Source: Erigeron canadensis
Lineage: Eukaryota; Streptophyta; Magnoliopsida; Asterales; Asteraceae
Reading direction: 5' to 3'
Length of the DNA: 64,000 nucleotides
Assembly: GCF_010389155.1 (NCBI RefSeq)
Contig: NC_057761.1
Location: 3,846,501 to 3,910,500 of the forward strand
The notes under the pieces are model-generated. The model was not told the DNA's origin, ran no database searches, and worked only from the letters and a program-made list of their open reading frames with translations. A program made the translations under genes and the position numbers. Each line of letters starts with the position of its first letter. The first letter of the stretch is position 1. Below, piece after piece: positions 56,581-64,000 of the stretch.

Positions 56581-58049
56581 ATCGATCAAAGTCTTGGAAT
56601 TTATGAAGTGATAATAAATGCAAGTTTTTCCTCTTTAGGGATGGCATGGACTATGTAATATGTATCTAGCCTTGAGAATAAAACTTAGAACTTTTTTATT
56701 GTTCATTAATAAAAGCTACCAAATAGCTACCATAATAATAAAACAAGGCAGATAAAATGGTATGTGATCGTGTAGCTGTGGGAGTACACTTCCCTTAACA
56801 AGTTTTTTAGGGGGGTGATATACCTATAACTCATTTTAGTCATGCATAACAATTTATGTTTCATATAATTGTATGCAATAAACCATGTCCGTAATTACTG
56901 GGGGCAAAAAACTTACTTGACGGCTAATGAAGTAATGAGCATCATAAAAGCTATTAAACAGCGGCAAAAAAAAACTGTAAAACTGCATCGAACTAGCTTC
57001 AAAATAGTCTCAAAACAACCATGAAATTCTGCACATAAATAACAATTATACTACTTAACAACAACAGCAAATATCAACACGAGACTGCAAAAAACAGCCA
57101 TTAAATAGCAGGAAAAAAACAGCTTAAATAACAAAAAAAATTAGCTTGAACAGCTTAAAAACAACCAATAAACAGCATCAAAGAACAACTTAATAGACAG
57201 CTTTAAACAGGCAATTACTAGCAAGAATACAACAGCAAACAAAACAGTAAAAACAGAAATTAAACAGTAAAAACAAGCAGCTAATTAAACAACATAAAAA
57301 CATAAATAGTACAACAAAGAAAGAGCATACAAAACAGTAAAATAGAGCACTAAAACAACCAAAACTAACTTAAAAACAACCCATATAACTTCATTAAACC
57401 ATAATGAAGCAAACTTCCTACTGTCGACAACCACGTTTTCCCAACTTGTGAAATCGAGCCATTACATCTTCCATCTTAACTTTAACGAGTACTTCTGTCT
57501 TTACAATACAAATTATACAAGAGTTCAAAAACACATCACCAATTAGAATTATTTCTCCTTGAAGATTTTTCATCAATATCACTAGGCGATAATAAAGATG
57601 GTTTTTTTCTTTTAAGATATCTTTCCATTTGACTAAACAAATATACTAAAATCATCAAAAAACAAGTGAAAGTAATAAAAATATTGAATAAGCAACAACA
57701 TTGTCTAATAAAGTATCTCCACTACAACAAATATAATCTATATAATCAAAGAACAATTAAAATCCTTTGAAATCGAGCCTTTACTTTGGCGTTTGGCTTA
57801 TTCCATTTTTAATAGGGTTTATTAATTAAGTTGTAATTTAAATAAGGATTTTGCTTACCTTGTTCAGAATGGAGTCCGCATAAATTAAGGTTTTAATCTG
57901 AAGTTGCTTATCAGATTCAATAGTTGCTACAGTGCAAGTTGCACTGCAAGAAAAGAACTGTTATTGATTTTAACTGATGTTTCGTAGTTGCCTAGTTGGT
58001 CACTTGGTGTCTTGGTTGGCCTAATGAGTGAGGGCATTAACAAATTAAA
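56581..58049. other. Gene-free spacer with A-rich AAACAGC-like repeats
   Basis: From about 56940 to 57390 the plus strand is very A-rich and full of AAACAGC, AACAGCA and AAACAGTA words without fixed period. The strand bias is strong (few T, few G). The remainder (57420-58049) is AT-rich. No gene was recognised. Confidence 0.5.
56613..56618 (+). terminator. Polyadenylation signal of 11S globulin
   Basis: AATAAA 33 bases after the stop codon; a similar signal stands at the same place after the pseudogene copy. Confidence 0.55.
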
Positions 58050-58090
58050 CTAGATTAATACCCGGTCGGTGACCGGGTTACCAAGTAAAC
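58050..58090 (-). mobile_element. Helitron 3' terminus
   Basis: On the minus strand a perfect hairpin ACCCGGTC-ACC-GACCGGGT (58078-58060) is followed by ATTAAT and CTAG (58053-58050), then T. This is a standard Helitron 3' end with an 8-bp stem. The element would extend to higher coordinates, but its 5' end and any gene content were not found. Confidence 0.6.
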
Positions 58091-58249
58091 TTAAAAGTCT
58101 AATATTCAAAAAACATAATTTATTATGAAATCAAACATAATATTAAAATAAAGTCTTAAGTTTTGTGCATTGTTTTATATAACGTATCTAGAGTCGATTT
58201 ATTGTTAATACTCCACTTTATATGAAATTCGACTTAAAATTAACCCTAA

Positions 58250-58970
58250 AACTGGGTTAGGGTTGTGAATCTTGACCTGGTAACCCACCAACTTATTTTT
58301 TTTGATTTGGGGCCGGATGGACCTTTTTGGTTAGTAAATCCACCCACCAACCCAAAAATATTTAAATTTATATAATGTATTTTAAAGGTTAATCCATCAA
58401 CTCATTTGATCCGACAACCCACAACTCGTTTGATTTGAAACGACCCGTCAACCCACTAACCTATATGACTTGATATCAATCCACCAACCCATTTAACACG
58501 CCAACCTACCAACCCACAAATCTATGTTACCTGAAATCAACCCGACCACCTACCCATTGCCAATCTGATTTTTTTTGTGTTAGTGCGTCGGGTTGATAGG
58601 TTTTACTTAAGATTTCCAAGTCGATTTTGATATCAATTCGAATTTGGATTGGATATTTTCAACTAACCAACCCAAAGTTGTTAGCCTAAACCCATAATAA
58701 TTATATTATAATTATACACAGAGAGATTTTAGTAATTGTTCTATTTAAGGTTTAGTGATTGTTCTATAATTATACGCACTCGTTTTCATAAGTAAAGTTT
58801 ACGATCATCATTTTTTAATTTAATTTTAATGAACATTTAAAGTTTATTTAAGTCGACTCATGTCAAGTATGAGTTTAATTATGACCCCAACTTTCAATGG
58901 GTCAGGTTAGGATTAAAGATTTTCAATCCGTCAACCCAACTCAGGTCGACTCAAGTTGATCTGATGACAA
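58250..58970. repeat. Degenerate CCAACCC-rich repeat stretch
   Basis: Many copies of words such as CCACCAACCCA, CCAACCCATT and CAACCCG spaced 15-40 bases apart, then the complementary GGGTTG/GGGTCAGG words at the right. This is a pattern of old foldback or hAT-like non-coding elements. Ends are not clear. Confidence 0.4.
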
Positions 58971-60052
58971 CGATATTAGGAAGCAAATTGGTTGATCTAA
59001 ATTAGAAGGGAATGGAAAATTAGATGATATTTAAGACGATGAGTTTACTTTCCATCTATGCTTACAAAATAAACCAAATTGATTAAATCATTTTTTTCAC
59101 TTTATCTACCATTACTACTAATTATGTAAAGGATTCAACCATGTATAATACCACTACACATCTAATTTTCCTAAACTTCCGTATAGATCCTCTAACTCTT
59201 AAAATAATTACACTACTTTTTTTACATCAATTACTTATCTGTATCATTCTGACTTTATCGAATGTCCCCGAAAGAACTACATCAAATACTTTTACATTAG
59301 AAAACACGCCATCACCACCATTGCCACCGGCACCACCACTCGTCGTCGCCGCCAACGCAACCACCATCCCACCGATGCCACCACTGTACTAACGCCGCCA
59401 CTACTCTTTGTTGTCGCCACCATTACCTGTCACCGTCACCACCATAATTGTCCACAAATATTTGGTTTTTTTTATAAGATAATTGTCCACAATATAAAAA
59501 CATGACTTTCAATAAAAACTCGTATTTACAATAACCAATTATATAAGGGCAACTTTAAAAAATAAAAATAAAAGGAAACTGGCAATTAATTTTGGAATGA
59601 ATTTGTGCTTGCAAAACCAAAAGATCAAAACATATTCCATATCAGTCCTATTTAATTTCGGAACATCATGAGCCCATGAACGCAAACAAGCATAGGAATA
59701 TAAATTGTATTCAATATTTTTATTAAAAAAATTATAAGTTTTTATATCATGTTTTGTTAAACCAATTGGTTACTTCAAAGTTGAAACATTATATTTGTTT
59801 TTTGAATTTTTTCACTCTTAATTTAAACATGGTTTAATTTCACACCTTATTTCCTAAATTGTGGTTATTATTTTCAATGGTGGAGGTTGAATATTGAATT
59901 TGGAAAGACAAAATGGCTGGCCGTCAATATCATGACCCACCCAACTTTACTAGTAAAGTTACTTTTAACTTTAAAGGATTCTTATCCATGACATAATGGT
60001 TGGCCGTCAATATGTTGCTAAATACAGTTTTTATGCTTTTTTTCTGTTTTAG
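58971..60052. other. Gene-free spacer
   Basis: Includes a CCA/ACC trinucleotide-rich patch (59308-59450) that opens a proline-rich frame by composition only. It also has a fragment of the Mutator-like MITE family (AACTTTACTAGTAAAGTTAC, about 59943-59980), flanked by a duplicated phrase TGG(C/T)TGGCCGTCAATAT (59910 and 59998). Confidence 0.5.
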
Positions 60053-60135
60053 CAACACCCAACTTGCCACCAAAAATCCGAGAACCAAAATACGCAAAAT
60101 TACAGTACTTCACGAGGTTGATGGAAGAGTACCAG
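60053..60135 (+). pseudogene. Orphan exon of an unidentified conserved protein
   Basis: A TTTTAG acceptor and a GTAATG donor bracket 83 bases reading LPPKIREPKYAKLQYFTRLM and then EEYQ (phase 1 in, phase 0 out). The clean exon form and protein-like sequence suggest a piece of a real gene. No neighbouring exon was found on either side: a Harbinger-like MITE starts 41 bases downstream. The protein family was not recognised. Confidence 0.4.
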
Positions 60136-60176
60136 GTAATGATACACGATATTGAAACTTATAGATATCATTATAA

Positions 60177-60823
60177 GAGTATAAGTCATGACTCTCAAAT
60201 TCCCAACCCTCTTACATCCTAGCTACCAATCATGTCTTTTCAACGAATTTTACCTCTCTAACCCTCTCGATCAACACTCCCACCACATTTTATTGACATT
60301 TATGCTTTTTTCAACCCTCTCAAAAAAAAAATATTCCTTTTCATTTAATTTAATCAAACATTTTAATAAAACAATACAAATAAAACATAAAACCATTCAT
60401 TACATATACGACTAAATCAAGACAAAGTTCATTACAAAAAAATTAAACGACTAACTCGATAGATTCATAACATGAAAATCACTCATCAAACTCTCATCCA
60501 TATTTCGCCGCGATTGAGCGTTTTTGGTTAAACATCCACGCTAACATTTTCGGATCGATATCTGATGTATGGAAAAGTATGGATATTTGGTTGTGATTTG
60601 TTTGGGAAAATAATAGTGTATTAAATTTATTTTATTTTTCATGCCTAACGGTCAAAATAACGGCTATAAGCTATCTCCGGTCAAAAAACACAACCCTTTT
60701 TTCCAGCCTGCGCGGCTTACAAACCCAGCCAACTCGAACCCGACATGAACCCGCTCCATTGGCAATGGTGTTTCCCTGCGGGCTAGCCCAAGCGCTGGGA
60801 ACCCGCTGCCACTCCTTATACCC
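60177..60823. mobile_element. PIF/Harbinger-like MITE or remnant
   Basis: Flanked by TAA on both sides (60174-60176 and 60824-60826). Ends GAGTATAAG and, inverted, GGGTATAAG. The right part has GGAACCCGCTGCCACTCC and ACGGTCAAAATAACGGCTAT, sequence often seen at the ends and before the transposase gene of plant Harbinger elements (from memory). No transposase open frame remains. Confidence 0.55.
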
Positions 60824-60953
60824 TAAGTATTTATGCATCTAAATCTATAGGAACCTTGAATACACATATCGTGTTACTTAGTTGCAAGAAGGCCGATGAA
60901 CATACTAAAAATGTTTGATAGTGTTATACTAATTTGCATAATTGGTCATTGTT

Positions 60954-61347
60954 TGTACACCGGATTAGGTTAAGAGATTTGAGGGTGTTTGATGGATTGG
61001 AGGGCGATTCCCTGTTGGTAGGAGTTTTTCTCCCTTGTACGCCGGTTTAGATGTATTTAGATCTCTTCGGGGTTTTCCCGTGGATCTTGTATATATGTTT
61101 TTAGGGTTTTTCCCATGGTGAGCATGATGATGATCATTTAGGGTTTTCCCCCTTTTATAGTAGTTTTTCGTGGAGAGAAAGTCTCCAACGCGTTTCTTAT
61201 CTTTGGTAACGATCTCCCTTATTTAAGGAAGTGATATGATCGTATCTTTTCGTGTTTATCTTCTTTTTCCCGGGTTATGTGATACCCTGGGTGACCTCTT
61301 AGCCTTCCTGGGGTGAGGCTTTATCCTGAGTGACGGTGGGTACACCA
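60954..61347 (-). repeat. 3' LTR of the Tat element
   Basis: On the minus strand it begins TGGTGTACCCACCG, preceded by the purine-rich AGTCTGGGGGCTTAA (61362-61348), and ends CCGGTGTACA. Inside is ACTATAAAAGGGGG (about 61155), a good TATA box on that strand, followed by AAAACCCTAAA. The partner LTR is outside the window, so the limits rest on these motifs. Confidence 0.6.
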
Positions 61348-61593
61348 TTAAGCCCCCAGACTAATAATATGATATGTCAAGATCGTGTTGTTAGTCTTTG
61401 CCGAAGAGTTTAATCCTGGGAGTCTGCTGTCTTCTAGAAGGCTTTTGAGAGGGGCGATTTTGTACTAAAGCGAATCTTGAATGGGCCTTTTTACAAATTG
61501 ACGATAGTGCGTCTCGTATCCCTATATAAGGTAAGCAATTAGAACTAGTTTATTGTTTTTCACTTTTGCTGGTAGATTCCGTAAATAGATAAA

Positions 61594-62076
61594 ATGGGGT
61601 TATCGGAAGAAGAGGAATGTTTTCTGCAAGCATGGCCGGATAAAGACTATTGTCCAGAAGTTTAAGCTCGGTGCGAGTTCGTATGTTGATATGATAAAAA
61701 TTCATCGATTGGAGTCGGATCTAGAAATCTTGAAGCGGCGTTCTGAAGATGGTGGCACATCCCCCGGTTTCGTCTCTGTTTCTGCCGATGATTGTTCCTC
61801 CGATGTTAAAATTTGAAGCATGCTCTTGATGTGAAGGATATCCAGCTGCAGATTGCTCGAGATGGGATGGTGAATAGGGAGAACCAGTTGCAGGTTCTTC
61901 GTTCTGAATTCTCCGCTCTGCAGTTGAAGTATAAGAAGGTAATGACGGAAGTAATTCCTTTTGTGTATCACTTGATCAAGGTGAATCCGCTTTCCGGGAA
62001 GTCTCTCGTCGACCAAGCTGCTCGTGATGATTTTGATATTTATAAGATATGTCCGAATTCGTCGATCGGGTCGTAG
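61594..62076 (+). pseudogene. Antisense coiled-coil ORF of the Tat element
   Basis: The plus strand reads MGLSEEEECFLQAWPDKD (61594, stop at about 61662), then in other frames MIKIHRLESDLEILKRRSED and finally an open segment 61813-62076. The last segment (DIQLQIARDGMVNRENQLQV, LRSEFSALQLKYKKVM) has heptad-like spacing, then VIPFVYHLIKVNPLSGKSL. Tat/Grande elements are known to carry an extra antisense gene downstream of pol, often annotated as a gypsy-type putative transposase with coiled coils; this fits. It is broken by at least two frame changes. Confidence 0.5.
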
Positions 62077-62084
62077 TTATGTTC

Positions 62085-62190
62085 TCGGATTCTTCATCCG
62101 GTTTAAAGTCGTCGGATTCTTCATCCGGTTTAAAGTCGTCGGATTTTTCATCCGGTTTAAAGTCGTCGGATTCTTCATCCGGTTTAAAGT
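62085..62190. repeat. 27-bp minisatellite with palindromic core, four copies
   Basis: The unit CGGATTCTTCATCCGG plus TTTAAAGTCGT occurs four times in a row, with one C-to-T change in the third. CGGAT and ATCCG can pair around TTCTTC-like loops, so each unit can form a hairpin. Confidence 0.9.
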
Positions 62191-62224
62191 TAGTTATCGG
62201 ATTTTTGTTACCCGTTTCGTAGTT

Positions 62225-62413
62225 TTAGCTCTCGGGGTTTTCGTCTTTTTGCCTTGGTTGTTGTCGGATTCCTTTCACCAGATGTGCCAATTTACCTGTC
62301 TTAATGGCTTCATTAATTGCTTTCCTCAGTTGTATACATGAGTTTGTATCGTACCTTGTATCACTGTGGAAGTCACAATATTTTCCCTTATCTCTTTTTC
62401 CCATTTCACTCAA
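62225..62413 (-). pseudogene. Gag-like fragment downstream of integrase
   Basis: 62 residues containing GKYCDFHSDTRYDTNSCIQL and RKAINEAIKTGKLAHLVKGI, the zinc-finger-like C-terminal part of Tat-group gag (CxFH...H/YxTxxC type). In a normal element gag lies at the other end, before protease. Here it follows integrase in the same orientation. This suggests an internal rearrangement, a fused second element or a second gag-derived gene. Confidence 0.6.
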
Positions 62414-62454
62414 TTTTACCTTTTTCAGGATTTTGTTTTATGCACTTGTTTTTC

Positions 62455-62600
62455 TTAGCATTTAGGCATATGCTTTAATAAAATCATAGGAGTATGATTT
62501 TTAGTGCCATTGCCTTTTTTGGCATTTTTAGGCATATGTTTTGCTATAATCATAGAAGTATGATTATTTTAATGCACTTTCCTTTTTTGGCATTTCAAAA
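62455..62600. repeat. Two-copy tandem repeat, about 70 bp
   Basis: GCATTT(TT)AGGCATATG, then ATCATAG(G/A)AGTATGATT, then CTTTTTTGGCA occur twice in direct order between gag fragment and integrase. Non-coding. Confidence 0.65.
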
Positions 62601-62856
62601 TTATGTATGTGAGGTTGCGATCCTTCTTCACCATGAATCATAATTTTTTATTTTGTTTGCATACTGGAGGGTTTGTAACCCGTCCTTGTATTAGTCCGGT
62701 AGGCGTCCCCACCGTTCTTTAATATTCCATGCCTGTAATTTTAAATAGTGCACTTTTTATAAAATCTTGCATGTTATCCAGCTTCGCATTCTTCATGCGT
62801 TTTGCACATATTTGCGATTTTGTGAATGTTTTATTCATTAAAAAAGGTTTGCTTTT

Positions 62857-64000
62857 TCAGCAATAGAATTTACGCAAGTTTGTTGCGTTCCATGTCCTGC
62901 TAACTGGGTTGCCATCTGTTGTTGAAAGCTTGTAAGCGCCATTTCCGATGACTGTATCAACTTTATATGGTCCTTCCCACATTGGTCCCATTTTCCCCAG
63001 GTATTCTACTTGGCTTGCGCTGTTGAGCCGGAGGACGTAATCACCGACTTTGAAGTTGTCTGGGTGAACTCTTTTGTTGTAATATTTCTCAATTCTTTGT
63101 TTATACGCAGCTTCTCTTATTGAAGCAATTTCCCACCTTTCCTCTAAAAGGTCGAGGTTTATACGCATTTCTGTATTATTGTCTCCTTCATTTACGTTTG
63201 TCGATCGACATGTAGAGACTTGTATTTCCGCAGGTAAGACTGCTTCTGATCCAAAGGCTAGGGAGAATGGGGTTTCCCCATTGCTTTGCTTGGGTGTTGT
63301 ACGATGTGCCCAGAGTACCAGTGGTAATTCATCCACCCAGCCACTGTGGCTACGTCCCAGCCTTTTTTCCATACCTTTCACAATTTGCTTGTTGATTGCT
63401 TCTACTTGCCCATTACCTTGTGGGTGATATACTGATGTGAAGGATTGCTTTATGTTTAGCCTTTGACACATTTCCGTGAACGTATCCTCCGCAAATTGTT
63501 TTCCATTGTCCGAGACGATCATTTGTGATAACCCAAAGAGATATATTATATATTCCCAAACAAAATTCTCAATTGTCTTTCCGTTTATTATCGCCACAGG
63601 TTTTGCTTCTACCCATTTTGTGAAATAATCAATAGCCACAATTAGAATTTTTACCTTTCCTGGTGCTTTTGGTAGTGGCCCCACTATGTCGATTCCCCAC
63701 TTTGTAAATGGCTATGCAGATGTTACCGACGTCATATCCTGCTTTGGTAGCCTAGGGACGTTTGCGTGCAGTTGACATGCTTCGCAATTTTGCAAAAGTT
63801 TGGTTGCGTCCCTATGCATTGATGGCCAAAAATACCCTAGGTGTAGCGCTTTTGTTGCTACTGATCTGGGGCCTGCATGTAGTCCGCAGATTCCTTCATG
63901 GATTTCGAAAATTATTGAATCTGCTTGTTTGGGACCCACACAGCGTAACCATGGGGTCAAAAATGCCTTCTTGTAAAGGTTTCCATCCATCAACTTGTAT
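62857..64000 (-). pseudogene. Tat-type Gypsy integrase, partial
   Basis: The upstream segment (63993-63712, entering from beyond the edge) contains the integrase zinc domain (ICGLHAGPRSVATKALHLGY, CEACQLHANVP). It ends at a TAG in place of the Trp expected in SA-W-PFTKWGIDIVGP. The frame then continues without shift to 62857, where the open part is 275 residues. It includes the catalytic core (GID before VGPLP, IVSDNGKQF, GNGQVEAINKQ) and the C-terminal domain (VGDYVLRLNSASQ, MWEGPYKVDTVIGNGAYKL). It lacks a chromodomain. Only the single nonsense codon breaks it within the window. Confidence 0.85.

Larger units (their letters stand above)
60954..64000 (-). mobile_element. Tat-lineage Ty3/Gypsy retrotransposon, 3' part, running off the window
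   Basis: On the minus strand: integrase (from the window edge to 62857), a non-coding stretch, a gag-like fragment (62413-62225), a plus-strand (antisense) coiled-coil ORF and an LTR (61347-60954). Integrase style (WGIDIVGP-like start, HPQGNGQVEAINKQI, no chromodomain) and the antisense gene downstream of pol match the Tat/Grande group of plant Gypsy elements. The 5' half lies outside the window. Confidence 0.75.

Noticed and set aside
59141..59392. Proline-rich 83-residue frame
   Set aside because: It is produced by a CCA/ACC trinucleotide-rich patch, with no start context or homologous exon.

Overview
The window is nuclear DNA of a flowering plant, most likely a member of the daisy family (Asteraceae). 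This is inferred from three intronless glycosyltransferases that read as UGT71E-type enzymes known from Stevia, a helianthinin-like 11S seed globulin, short GT/AG introns, high AT content and a very heavy transposon load. Only four genes look functional: three UGT71-like genes on the minus strand (5890-7287, 14105-15505, 41781-43214) and one four-exon 11S globulin on the plus strand (54282-56580). Almost everything else is transposable element or decayed sequence.

Left part (1-16.7 kb): the 3' end of a Helitron with a broken RPA1-like gene, a PIF/Harbinger element (2448-5188) whose 5' end is split by a nested MITE, UGT copy 1, several MITEs and SINE-like relics, a short non-autonomous Helitron (10316-10910), a 0.4 kb foldback element (12660-13070) and UGT copy 2.

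Middle part (16.7-45 kb): two Ty3/Gypsy elements of the Tekay/Del type (integrase plus C-terminal chromodomain). One is on the minus strand (16744-25208, TSD ATATT) and is decayed, with LTRs of unequal length. One is on the plus strand (28651-39416, TSD AAAAG), with 2.8 kb LTRs that are nearly identical and few coding lesions, so it is the younger. A 2.1 kb Helitron with an RPA1-like relic lies between them. Two hAT MITEs and UGT copy 3 follow. These insertions explain why the UGT array is spread over about 37 kb.

Right part (45-64 kb): a decayed Ty1/Copia element (45319-52230, TSD GTCAT) that itself contains a 1.9 kb solo LTR (48258-50123, TSD CAGCG). Next come a 5'-truncated 11S globulin pseudogene, a hAT MITE and the intact 11S globulin gene. 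The last 8 kb holds another Helitron end, an orphan exon, a Harbinger-like MITE and the 3' part of a Tat-lineage Gypsy element running off the right edge. That element has its integrase on the minus strand, an out-of-place gag fragment and an antisense coiled-coil ORF.

No operons, CRISPR arrays or rRNA/tRNA genes were seen. No clearly new biological system was found. The most unusual signals are a palindrome array inside the minus-strand Gypsy LTRs, the unusual order of the Tat element, and a palindromic 27-bp minisatellite.
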